Of a stretch of DNA of 64,000 bases, positions 34,427-42,570 are shown piece after piece (within the stretch, counting starts at the first letter, position 1; each line of letters starts with the position of its first letter). Source of the stretch: Oxalobacter vibrioformis (GTDB taxonomy: Bacteria > Pseudomonadota > Gammaproteobacteria > Burkholderiales > Burkholderiaceae_D); contig NZ_CP098242.1 of assembly GCF_027118995.1 (NCBI RefSeq), positions 1,364,001 to 1,428,000 of the forward strand. Reading direction: 5' to 3'. Under the pieces are notes generated by a model, which was not told where the DNA came from, ran no database searches, and saw only the letters and a program-made list of their open reading frames with translations. The position numbers and the translations under genes were made by a program.

Positions 34427-36096
34427 CCTGAAAATGCGGTACTGCCGCTTTTTGCCCACCGCTGCATCAGGATGATGACAGCAGCGCTCACCGCAATAAT
34501 GCACAGTGAGGGAAACGCTGTTTCGTGAATCGCCTCATTGTTGGCGTATTCGTACACTTTCGTGCCCAGCGTATCAAAATTGAAAGGGCGCAACGTCAAT
34601 GTCAATGGCAACTCCTTGATGATATCGACAAAAACCAGTCCGGCACCGGAGATAATCGCCTGACGGATCATATGAATGTCCACCCTGAAAAACGTCCTTG
34701 TCACACCGAGTCCCAATGTACGGGATGCTTCGGTATAGATTGGCCCGATTTTGGAAAAACCGGTGTCAATCGCCTGATAACCGATTGAATAAAAACGGAC
34801 ACTGTACGCATAAACCAGCATACATACCGTCATGCTGAGCGGTAATCCAGCCAGCGCAGGAAAAAGCCGGCGGACACCGCCATCAAGAAAAGCAAATGCC
34901 GTCACAACCCCCATCGACAGGACGGCAGAAGGTATCGCATACCCCACGGTAGCGGCCTGCGCAGAAAACGCCGTGTATTTTCCGGCAAACAGGCGATTGG
35001 CATTGGCCGCGCCAACAGCAAAAAACAGGATCAGCAGTGTCGCAATCCCGCCTACGTACAGGGTATTGCCAATCGTGCCGAGAATCTGCATAAAGCTTTC
35101 TGTGTCCCAGCTTTTTATCGCCCACACCATCATCTGGGCAACCGGTATGACAAACGCAACAAACACCACAAAAACACAATAGGAAATCACTGCCGCGCCC
35201 TGCCAACCCTTAACGTGCCTTGGTGTCAGCTTTCGCTCCTTGCTGGAAACAATGCGATATTTTTTGCGGTGCTGCATGCCCCTGGCAATGATAAGAAAAA
35301 CGATGACAATGGCCAGTAAAACGGCTGCCAGCTTGATGGCCGTATCCACATCCCCCATCCCGAACCAGGCGGCAAAAATAGCCGTCGTAAAGGTGTTGAG
35401 CCCCAGATAACTGGTTACACCATAATCGTTTAACACTTCCAGGCAAACCAGAGTACCGCCGGCCAGCATCGAAGGAATCAAAAGCGGCAGAATGATCCGG
35501 ATGAAGGCCCTTTTCCGGCTTCCCCCCAGCAGTACCGCATTTTCCAGCAGCGAACCGCTCTGGTTATGCAGGAAAGTTTTCACAAAAAGCAGGACATACG
35601 GAAACAGCGTAATCGTAAAAATAAAAACCGCAAAGGGCATGGCCGGCACGGAAAAGCTTGCCGACGCACCGGACAGCCCCGCAACATTACGTAAAAACGT
35701 CTGGACCACACCGGTATAGCTTAGCATCCCATCAAAAGTATAAGCCGCAATATAGGGGGGAACCGCCAGCGGAAGAAAGAGCAGGATGTCGATTAACCGC
35801 TTTCCGCGAAAGTCATACACACTGGTGCACCATGCCAGGGAAACGCCCAGCACCACCGAGGTGATACCGCTGAAAAAAAGCAGGAGCAGGGTATCGGTGA
35901 GGTAGGTTTTCAGCAGGTAATCCCTGACCTGCTCCCAGTATGCCCCGGCCGGCGAAAAAACGCTGACCAGCAGAAAAACGAAGGGCAGCGCAATGCAGAA
36001 AAGCGAAATGCGATGCAGCGCTACCCAGCCGTTAATCCGGAGTCGCGAGCCGGCAGGATTACTTCCAGCCCACCTTGTTGAAGATGCGTATGGCAT
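34423..36096 (-). CDS. fbpB: Ferric-iron ABC transporter permease (FbpB type)
   Basis: A fused double permease with about 12 transmembrane helices and two binding-protein-dependent transport signatures (one near VLLGGSRKRAFIRIILPLL, one near EASRTLGLGVTRTFFRVD). It carries Fe(III) released by FbpA into the cytoplasm. No start codon exists between the fbpA stop and the first helix in this frame. The best start is the ATG at 36096, inside the end of fbpA, giving 557 residues and a 38-base overlap; a non-ATG start closer to the stop is possible. Confidence 0.88.
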   Translation of the reverse strand: MPYASSTRWAGSNPAGSRLRINGWVALHRISLFCIALPFVFLLVSVFSPAGAYWEQVRDYLLKTYLTDTLLLLFFSGITSVVLGVSLAWCTSVYDFRGKRLIDILLFLPLAVPPYIAAYTFDGMLSYTGVVQTFLRNVAGLSGASASFSVPAMPFAVFIFTITLFPYVLLFVKTFLHNQSGSLLENAVLLGGSRKRAFIRIILPLLIPSMLAGGTLVCLEVLNDYGVTSYLGLNTFTTAIFAAWFGMGDVDTAIKLAAVLLAIVIVFLIIARGMQHRKKYRIVSSKERKLTPRHVKGWQGAAVISYCVFVVFVAFVIPVAQMMVWAIKSWDTESFMQILGTIGNTLYVGGIATLLILFFAVGAANANRLFAGKYTAFSAQAATVGYAIPSAVLSMGVVTAFAFLDGGVRRLFPALAGLPLSMTVCMLVYAYSVRFYSIGYQAIDTGFSKIGPIYTEASRTLGLGVTRTFFRVDIHMIRQAIISGAGLVFVDIIKELPLTLTLRPFNFDTLGTKVYEYANNEAIHETAFPSLCIIAVSAAVIILMQRWAKSGSTAFSG

Positions 36097-37087
36097 TGGG
36101 GTTGTTTTCTCCCAGAAGTGAGAAATCGATCTGCTGGGTTCTGAAAGAACCCCACGCATCAAGCAGCTTGTGCTTTTGGGCCTTCGGGTTGACCGGATAC
36201 TCATAATTGCCGTTTGATAGCGCTTCCTGCGCCGGCACACTGAGCAGATAGCCAATCAGCTTCATCGCGTTTTCGCGATTTTTTCCGTATTTTGTCAGGC
36301 CGGCGCCACTGATGTTGATATGCGTTCCCGTGGTTTTCTGGTTCGGGAAAAAGACACCGGTATTTTTTGCCACGCGTACCTCTTCCAGATCTTTGGAATG
36401 CAGCATCTGGCCGATATAGTAGGTGTTCATGATGGCGACATCTCCCTCACCGGCAGCTATCGCCTTTGCCTGGGCGCGGTCATTGCCCCTTGGCTGCCGC
36501 GCCATGTTGGCGACAATGCCTGCGGCCCATTTTTCTGCCTCTTCATAGCCATCAATGGCAATCAATGACGCCAGAAGGGACTGATCATACAGATCGGCGG
36601 ATGAACGGACCAGCACGCGGCCTTTCCACTTTGCGCCAGCCAGATCTTCATAGGTGGACAGTTCTTCCGGCTTTACCCGCTCCTTTGAATAGACAATCAC
36701 CCTGGCGCGGGTTGTCAGCCCGACCCAGTAATCCTCCCTGTCCCGCAGGTTGCCGGGTACCTCTTTGGAAAAAGCACCGGCAGGCATGGCCTGGAGAATG
36801 CCGGCCTTTTTCGCTGTATTGAGTACACCGCCATCCACGGTGATAAACACATCAGCCTGGGTATTCTGCCCTTCCCGCTTGATGCGCTCGATCAGTTCCG
36901 GCGCCTTGCCGCTGACCACATTCACCCTGATACCGGTTTTTTTCGTAAATGCCTCATACAGCGCCTTGTCTGACTCATAGTGGCGGGCACTGTACAGGTT
37001 GACGACATTATCACCGGCCATTGCCGGCACGACACCCAAAAGGCCTGCGGCAAAGGCAAGGCACCCCAGCCATATTTTCTGTTTCAT
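36059..37087 (-). CDS. fbpA: Ferric-iron-binding periplasmic protein (FbpA type)
   Basis: The substrate-binding protein of the ferric ABC transporter. A 342-residue precursor with signal peptide ending P-A-M-A (about residue 25). The mature protein begins with VVNLYSARHYESD, typical of iron-binding members of the family. The adjacent tyrosines in NTYYIGQM match the conserved iron-binding tyrosine pair. The ATG at 37087 has a GAAGGA ribosome-binding site and begins the signal peptide; the upstream ATG at 37111 is not favoured. It heads fbpABC and follows a Fur-like box. Confidence 0.92.
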   Translation of the reverse strand: MKQKIWLGCLAFAAGLLGVVPAMAGDNVVNLYSARHYESDKALYEAFTKKTGIRVNVVSGKAPELIERIKREGQNTQADVFITVDGGVLNTAKKAGILQAMPAGAFSKEVPGNLRDREDYWVGLTTRARVIVYSKERVKPEELSTYEDLAGAKWKGRVLVRSSADLYDQSLLASLIAIDGYEEAEKWAAGIVANMARQPRGNDRAQAKAIAAGEGDVAIMNTYYIGQMLHSKDLEEVRVAKNTGVFFPNQKTTGTHINISGAGLTKYGKNRENAMKLIGYLLSVPAQEALSNGNYEYPVNPKAQKHKLLDAWGSFRTQQIDFSLLGENNPNAIRIFNKVGWK

Positions 37088-37184
37088 TTCTGATCCTTCT
37101 CTCGCTGACAATACTTAAGCAACATCTGGTTTCAACACGGATGTGAAGGATGATAATGGGACATCAGAAAGCCGTCAACGAAAA

Positions 37185-37203
37185 CGAGAATTGTTATCAT
37201 TAA
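37185..37203 (-). promoter_or_regulatory. Fur-box-like sequence upstream of fbpA
   Basis: The segment CGAGAATTGTTATCATTAA resembles the Fur consensus (GAGAAT and TTATCATT halves around a short centre). It lies about 100 bases before the fbpA ATG, a normal operator position. Confidence 0.6.
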
Positions 37204-37314
37204 TGCGCTGAGGTTTATGGATGGCGGATGAGGAAAAACCGGATCATTTCTGTCACATCCTGTAAAATTGATGATGACGCTTAACCCTCATGCACGAAGG
37301 ACTTTAGTACACCC

Positions 37315-37551
37315 ATGAATCATCTGATGCAATTACTGAAAAAAGCGGCCGTATTCATGATTGGCGGACTGCTGATCGCTGTCGGCTGGCACGCTGACGC
37401 CCAGACAGTCAAAGACAAGGGAGCCAAAAGCAAGGATAAAAAAACGGCCGATACAGAGAAAAAGAAAGACGCAAAAAAAGCCGGCAAAAAAGACCAGAAG
37501 AAAACCACACTGGAAAAAAAATGGCCTGAAAATTCATCCGGGTCGGAATAA
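37315..37551 (+). CDS. Small lysine-rich exported protein, 78 residues
   Basis: A hydrophobic N-terminal helix (AAVFMIGGLLIAVGWHADA) serves as a signal or anchor. The remainder is almost wholly Lys/Asp/Ala low complexity (KSKDKKTADTEKKKDAKKAG). No family is recognised. It ends 6 bases before the ApbE gene and is probably co-transcribed with it. Confidence 0.6.
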   Translation: MNHLMQLLKKAAVFMIGGLLIAVGWHADAQTVKDKGAKSKDKKTADTEKKKDAKKAGKKDQKKTTLEKKWPENSSGSE

Positions 37552-37557
37552 TCCTTC

Positions 37558-38475
37558 ATGGACCTGCTTTACAAGGCACAGACCCGTTTTCTCTTTCACG
37601 CCCACATCCGGATCAAAATCCCGGCCGCCTGCCCTGATACCCTCTTTGGCGAATTGTATGCCGTGCTGGAAAACGTTGACCGGAAATACAACGCCTACCA
37701 GCCGGGTTCTTATATCGATCAAATCAACCGGCATGCCGGCAGCTTCGTTAATGTGGATGATGAAACCATCCGCATGCTTGAGCAGGTGATTGACCTTTCC
37801 GTTTTTTTTGATGGCGCCTATGACATCACGATCATGCCGCTCATTCGTCTGTGGGGGTTCTACAGGGACGATATCCGGCGGGTACCGGCGCCCGATGAAA
37901 TCAATGCCATCCGCCACCTGATCAATTACAGAAACATTGAGATCAGCGGCAATCGTGTGCGCATCGGCAAAGGACAGGAAATCATCACCGGCTCTTTCAT
38001 CAAGGCTTATGCGACAGACCGGCTCGCTGCCGCCCTGCAGGAAAGGGGTATCGACAATGCCATCATCAATGCCGGCGGAAGCACCATCCGGGCAATCAAT
38101 ACCTCATCAGATGCCCCCTGGCAGGTGAATGTCACCCATCCCGAAAGCGAAGAATCCCTTTTTACGCTCAACCTTGATAACTTCAGCTACTCAACCTCAT
38201 CCCAGAGCACGGCATTTGTAGATATTGACGGCAAGCGGTACGGACATATCCTGAATCCCGCAACAGGCCACCCTGCCACAAACCGCCTGTTGGGTATTGC
38301 GACAGAAAGTGCCATGATCGGCGATATTATTTCAACCGGTCTTTTCAATGAAACATCGGAGACTTTTCTGGAAAAAACGGCACAGCTGTCACTGCATTAC
38401 CCCCTGGCCGGATTTGTCCTGGATCAGGATGGCATCATTACCGCAACGCCAAATTTCAGCGGTCTGCAGGAATAA
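37558..38475 (+). CDS. ApbE family FAD:protein FMN transferase
   Basis: The 305-residue protein attaches FMN covalently to threonine or serine of target proteins, as in Na-translocating NADH dehydrogenase or NosR. Family motifs are visible: YDITIMPLIRLWGFYR, GSFIKAYATDRL, INAGGSTI, and the active-site region YGHILNPATGHPA. There is no signal peptide or lipobox, so this version is probably cytoplasmic. No target protein is encoded nearby. It lies beside the iron region but has no known link to it. Confidence 0.88.
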   Translation: MDLLYKAQTRFLFHAHIRIKIPAACPDTLFGELYAVLENVDRKYNAYQPGSYIDQINRHAGSFVNVDDETIRMLEQVIDLSVFFDGAYDITIMPLIRLWGFYRDDIRRVPAPDEINAIRHLINYRNIEISGNRVRIGKGQEIITGSFIKAYATDRLAAALQERGIDNAIINAGGSTIRAINTSSDAPWQVNVTHPESEESLFTLNLDNFSYSTSSQSTAFVDIDGKRYGHILNPATGHPATNRLLGIATESAMIGDIISTGLFNETSETFLEKTAQLSLHYPLAGFVLDQDGIITATPNFSGLQE

Positions 38476-38568
38476 GCCAAACCGCCGCGCCTGCTTTTCT
38501 TCTTTTAGACAGCCACTTATACCGTCATTTCATGCAGCACAAATGTTGCCACCTGCACGGCGTGAAAA

Positions 38569-39891
38569 TCAGAGGTTCTGGAAAAGCACCAGCAAAATGA
38601 GTAATGGCGCAACATAGCGGCAGAAGGGTTTCATGAGCGGCCACCACCGGGGGGGCCTGCCATCGACAGAAAGACGCCGGGCAACCTGCTGGCAGGCCTT
38701 CCAGCCAACCAGGAGGGTCACCATGATGCCACCAAAAGGCATCATGAGATGCGATGTCACATAATCGAGCAACTTGAAGATCGTCATGCCAAACAGGGTA
38801 TACCCCTTCCACGGGCCGAATGACAGTGATGCGGCGATACCAAGAATAAACATCAGTACAGCCATGACAATCGCCACAGGAATGCGCGGCAGGGAAAACT
38901 CATCGATGAAGAAGCTGGTTACCACCTCCATCAGGGAAACGGACGATGTCAGGGCGGCAACAAACAACAGGAAGAAAAACAGGAGTGCGAAAAACTGCCC
39001 GCCACCCAGGTGGGAAAAGACCATCGGCATGATAATAAAGGTCAGCCCGGCCCCCTCGGCCGGATCCAGCCCGAAAGCGAAGACCGCCGGCAGAATCATC
39101 AGCCCCACGAGGATACAGATCCCTGTCGTCAGTCCGATCACGCTGGCCGCTGATCGGGCAAGATTTGTTTCACCGGAGACATAAGAGCCATACGTCATCA
39201 TGCAACCCATGCCCAGGGAAAGAGAAAAGAAAGCCAGGCCCATCGCCTCCAGTACCATCCTTGCATCGACCTTCGCAAAATCCGGCGTCAGGAAGTACAT
39301 CACCCCCTCGGATGCACCAGGCAGAGTCAGACTGCGCGCAATCAGGACGAGAATCAGCAGAAACAGCATCGTCATCAGAGATTTGCTGACGCGCTCGATC
39401 CCTTTCTGCACCCCGGCAAGCACCACGCCTGCCGTCATCGCCATAAACCCGGCGTGATACCAGAGCGGTTCCGTGGGGTCCGCAATAAAAGTATCAAAAA
39501 TCTGTTTCAGCACAACCGCATCCGCCGTCAGGAAAGCGGTATCCAGCGACCTGACGATGTAAAAAACGGTCCAGCCGCCCACCACACTGTAAAACGAAAG
39601 AATAAGAAAACCGCAAAAAACCCCGATATAACCGACGATCGACCAGGGGCGTCCGCCGAAGTAGCGGTAAGCGCCAACCGGGCTTTGCTGTGAAATCTGG
39701 CCGACAGCCATCTCCGCGATCATGATGGAAATACCGAGCGTAAACACCATCACCAGAAAGATGAGCAGGAAAGCGCCTCCGCCATTTTGCGCGGTGACAT
39801 AGGGGAATTTCCAGATAGCGCCAAGGCCGATTGCCGAACCGGCCGCCGCCAGAATAAATCCCAGACGTGAACCCCATGCTGCCCTTGTCAT
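38569..39891 (-). CDS. Sodium-dependent NSS-family (SNF) transporter
   Basis: A 440-residue inner-membrane symporter of the neurotransmitter:sodium symporter family, which takes up amino acids with sodium. The start region WGSRLGFILAAAGSAIGLG and IWKFPYVTAQNGGGAF is highly characteristic (helix 1 unwound sodium/substrate site). About 11-12 helices follow. The ATG at 39891 gives the usual family start, M-T-R-A-A-W-G-S-R; ATGs at 39936 and 39921 are alternatives. The substrate is not predictable. Confidence 0.88.
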   Translation of the reverse strand: MTRAAWGSRLGFILAAAGSAIGLGAIWKFPYVTAQNGGGAFLLIFLVMVFTLGISIMIAEMAVGQISQQSPVGAYRYFGGRPWSIVGYIGVFCGFLILSFYSVVGGWTVFYIVRSLDTAFLTADAVVLKQIFDTFIADPTEPLWYHAGFMAMTAGVVLAGVQKGIERVSKSLMTMLFLLILVLIARSLTLPGASEGVMYFLTPDFAKVDARMVLEAMGLAFFSLSLGMGCMMTYGSYVSGETNLARSAASVIGLTTGICILVGLMILPAVFAFGLDPAEGAGLTFIIMPMVFSHLGGGQFFALLFFFLLFVAALTSSVSLMEVVTSFFIDEFSLPRIPVAIVMAVLMFILGIAASLSFGPWKGYTLFGMTIFKLLDYVTSHLMMPFGGIMVTLLVGWKACQQVARRLSVDGRPPRWWPLMKPFCRYVAPLLILLVLFQNL

Positions 39892-39987
39892 AAAATTTCC
39901 CGAATACCCCTTCGCTGACATAACAAGACTGGACATGATAAAGGAAAATGCAACAACCCATCACGCCCCCTTACCGGAAAAACAGGC

Positions 39988-40017
39988 TTGATCTCATATA
40001 AAGTCTGTGTCTATACT
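39988..40017 (+). promoter_or_regulatory. Candidate sigma-70 promoter for the dehydrogenase gene
   Basis: TTGATC (39988-39993), 18-base spacer, TATACT (40012-40017). The ATG of the gene lies 60 bases downstream, with AAAGGAAG as its ribosome-binding site. Confidence 0.5.
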
Positions 40018-40076
40018 CATCAAACACCCGTTTTTCCGGTGCAACTGCACCGCCAATACAGAAAGGAAGTTTTTTC

Positions 40077-41000
40077 ATGAAAACCATTAAAGCTGCCGTC
40101 CACTCACTGGGCAATATCGGCAGGCACGTTATCGACTGCCTGATCAGCGCACCCGACTTTGAATGCCTTGGTGTTGTTCGCCGGGTGGAATCATTGGGTA
40201 CCCAGGCGCTTGAGCGTCAAAACCTGCCCGACTTTGCATCCATTGATGAACTGATTTTAAGCCGTGGCAAACCGGACGTCGTTATTCTCTGCGGCCCCTC
40301 CCGCTCTGTACCGGAAGATGTCCGCCAGTACCTGGCCAAAGGCATCTGCACGGTAGATAGCTTTGATATTCATGAGGAAATTCCTTCCCTGGTACGTTCA
40401 CTTGACGAAATCGCCCAGAAAAACGGCAGCGCGGCAGTCACTGCGGCGGGCTGGGATCCGGGTACCGACTCCCTGCTTCGCGCTCTTTTTGAAGCCATGG
40501 TACCGACAGGCATTACCTTCACCAACTTTGGCCGTGGCCGTTCAATGGGTCACTCCGTTGCCGCACGATCCATTGAAGGCGTGGCAGATGCCACCTCGAT
40601 TACCATTCCGCTTGGCGGCGGACGTCATTCACGGCTGGTGTATGTGCTGCCAAAGCCGGGCGCCTCTTTTGACCAGATCAAAACCCTTCTGGCCTCAGAC
40701 CCGTATTTCAGCAATGACCCGCTTGATGTGCGCCAGGTGAGCTCCCCCGAGGAAATGGCAGCGGTAGCGGATAATTCACACGGGGTGCTGATAGAGCGAA
40801 TCGGCGCATCCGGCACCACCTCCAATCAGCGCCTCGCGTTTGACATGCGTATTGACAACCCGGCACTGACATCACAGGTACTGGTTTCCTGCGCACGCGC
40901 CGTCACGCGTATGGGTCCCGGCTGTCATACCATCATTGATATTCCGCCGGTTATGCTCCTGCCGGGCGATCGCATGGGACATATTGCCCGTCTGGTATAA
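40077..41000 (+). CDS. ddh: meso-Diaminopimelate dehydrogenase
   Basis: A 307-residue NADP-dependent enzyme that reductively aminates tetrahydrodipicolinate to meso-diaminopimelate in one step, for lysine and peptidoglycan. The Rossmann start is IKAAVHSLGNIGRHV. Family signatures are AAGWDPGTDSLLRALFEA, RSMGHSVAARSIEGV and ITIPLGGGRHSRLVYV. The usual G-x-G-M-S-M-G-H segment reads GRGRSMGH here. This dehydrogenase bypass of the DapD/E/F route occurs in scattered bacteria. The gene has its own promoter and stands alone. Confidence 0.88.
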   Translation: MKTIKAAVHSLGNIGRHVIDCLISAPDFECLGVVRRVESLGTQALERQNLPDFASIDELILSRGKPDVVILCGPSRSVPEDVRQYLAKGICTVDSFDIHEEIPSLVRSLDEIAQKNGSAAVTAAGWDPGTDSLLRALFEAMVPTGITFTNFGRGRSMGHSVAARSIEGVADATSITIPLGGGRHSRLVYVLPKPGASFDQIKTLLASDPYFSNDPLDVRQVSSPEEMAAVADNSHGVLIERIGASGTTSNQRLAFDMRIDNPALTSQVLVSCARAVTRMGPGCHTIIDIPPVMLLPGDRMGHIARLV

Positions 41001-41022
41001 CGCCGGACACTTCCAGTCCGAA

Positions 41023-41059
41023 GGACGTGACCAGCTCAGTCAAAGAGCTCGTCACGTCC
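41023..41059. other. Long stem-loop at the 3' ends of two convergent genes
   Basis: GGACGTGAC and AGCTC pair with GAGCT and GTCACGTCC (one mismatch in the stem, 7-nt loop). It overlaps the last codons of the minus-strand gene at 41036. No U-run follows, so it is not a classical terminator; it may stabilise 3' ends or terminate weakly. Confidence 0.45.
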
Positions 41060-41227
41060 CAGTGAGCGATCCCGCTCCATCTGCTGATACATGTTGTAAA
41101 ACGACGTATCATCCGCTTCGAAGACATCGTCAAACGCTTCCATCATGTCTTCATCAAAACTGTCAACAAACTCCTGCTCACGAATTTTTCTGGGTTTCGG
41201 ACGTTTTTTGTCTGTCTTCATGGACAT
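41036..41227 (-). CDS. Small charged hypothetical protein, 63 residues
   Basis: The ATG at 41227 follows AAGGAAG. The protein is strongly charged: a basic start (KTDKKRPKPRKIREQ) and an acidic middle (DSFDEDMMEAFDDVFEADD). No family recognised. Coding is supported by the ribosome-binding site and biased composition. Confidence 0.55.
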   Translation of the reverse strand: MSMKTDKKRPKPRKIREQEFVDSFDEDMMEAFDDVFEADDTSFYNMYQQMERDRSLGRDELFD

Positions 41228-41465
41228 CTTCCTTATGCAGTAAAACAATGCGGTTTTTTCGCTATGTTGATGCGATTTCGAAAGTCCTGTTTGAGAGGCG
41301 TCAAATATTGCGTTATTAAGAGAGGGGGGCGAATGCAGACAGACAATTGAGCCAACTCAAGCTATCATGTGATGCAGAAACCTTGCGTTATCACATTCCT
41401 GATATCGGCTTTCTTCGCAACAATAGCGCATCACACACGGATTTGACGACCAGACTGCACTGCAA

Positions 41466-42566
41466 ATGAACCGTCCCCTGCTTCACGAAAAAATTTTTCT
41501 TGCGCTGCTGGCCTGCATCACACTGGCCTTTGCCTGGCTGCTGCTGCCGTTTTCCGGCGCTATTTTCTGGGCGTTTGTTTTTGCGGTTCTCTTCATGCCC
41601 CTCTTTGAGCGCATCCAGAAGAAAATCCCCGGCAAAAAAAATTGCGCTGCCGTCCTGACCCTGTTCCTCTGCCTGCTGATCGCCATTCTCCCCTTGAGCA
41701 TCATTATTTTTTCCCTGCTGCAGGAAGGAGAAATGCTGTACCGGAAAATGCTTACCGGCGAAATTGATGTCAACCGGACATTTATGGAAATCTACGATCA
41801 CCTGCCGAAGTGGTTCATCCACATCATGAACAGCTTCGGTATCGGCGACATCACGGACCTTCAGAGCAAAATCACCTCCGGCCTGATGCAGGCAAGCCGC
41901 TTTCTGGCCGGCAAAGCACTTGTTTTTGGTCAGAATGTCTTTGGCTTTGGTGTCGGCGCCATCATCATGCTTTACCTGCTTTTCTTTTTTTTACGAGAGG
42001 GTGAATCACTTTCCCTGGCGATACGCCGGGCAATTCCTCTGGGTGAGTCCCAAAAGCACGAATTACTGAACCGGTTCACCGGCGTTATCCGGGCCACGGT
42101 CAAAGGCAACCTGATCGTTGCTATTGTGCAGGGTGGTCTGGGCGGGCTTATTTTCTGGGCACTGGGCATTCAGGCCCCGGTATTGTGGGGCGCGATCATG
42201 GCATTTCTGTCCCTCTTTCCGGCCGGTGCCGGGGTGATCTGGGTTCCTGTTGCCATTTACCTGCTGAGTACCGGCGCCATTCTCAAAGGTGTCATCATGA
42301 TCACTTTTTGCGCTGTTGTCATCGGGCTGTCTGACAACCTGTTAAGGCCGATCCTCGTGGGGAAAGACACCCAGATGCCGGACTATATCGTCCTGATATC
42401 AACACTCTCGGGCTTAAGCCTTTTCGGGCTGAACGGCTTTGTCATCGGCCCGGTTATTGCCGCGCTGTTCATGACCTCCTGGAAAATGTTTTCGGACGAA
42501 AAATCAGGTCGCCCACCTGAGGCCGCCAGCGATATCCCGGAAGAGGAAAACTCCGGCGACACCTAA
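41466..42566 (+). CDS. AI-2E family (PerM/TqsA-type) membrane transporter
   Basis: The 366-residue protein has about eight transmembrane helices in the family pattern, with the central FGVGAIIMLYLLFFFLREGE segment and the C-terminal GLSDNLLRPILVGKDTQMPD and LFGLNGFVIGPVIAAL motifs. Members export autoinducer-2, act as sodium/proton antiporters or are of unknown substrate. The hydrophilic acidic tail ends DIPEEENSGDT. It converges on tex with 4 bases between the stops. Confidence 0.87.
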   Translation: MNRPLLHEKIFLALLACITLAFAWLLLPFSGAIFWAFVFAVLFMPLFERIQKKIPGKKNCAAVLTLFLCLLIAILPLSIIIFSLLQEGEMLYRKMLTGEIDVNRTFMEIYDHLPKWFIHIMNSFGIGDITDLQSKITSGLMQASRFLAGKALVFGQNVFGFGVGAIIMLYLLFFFLREGESLSLAIRRAIPLGESQKHELLNRFTGVIRATVKGNLIVAIVQGGLGGLIFWALGIQAPVLWGAIMAFLSLFPAGAGVIWVPVAIYLLSTGAILKGVIMITFCAVVIGLSDNLLRPILVGKDTQMPDYIVLISTLSGLSLFGLNGFVIGPVIAALFMTSWKMFSDEKSGRPPEAASDIPEEENSGDT

Positions 42567-42570
42567 TACC

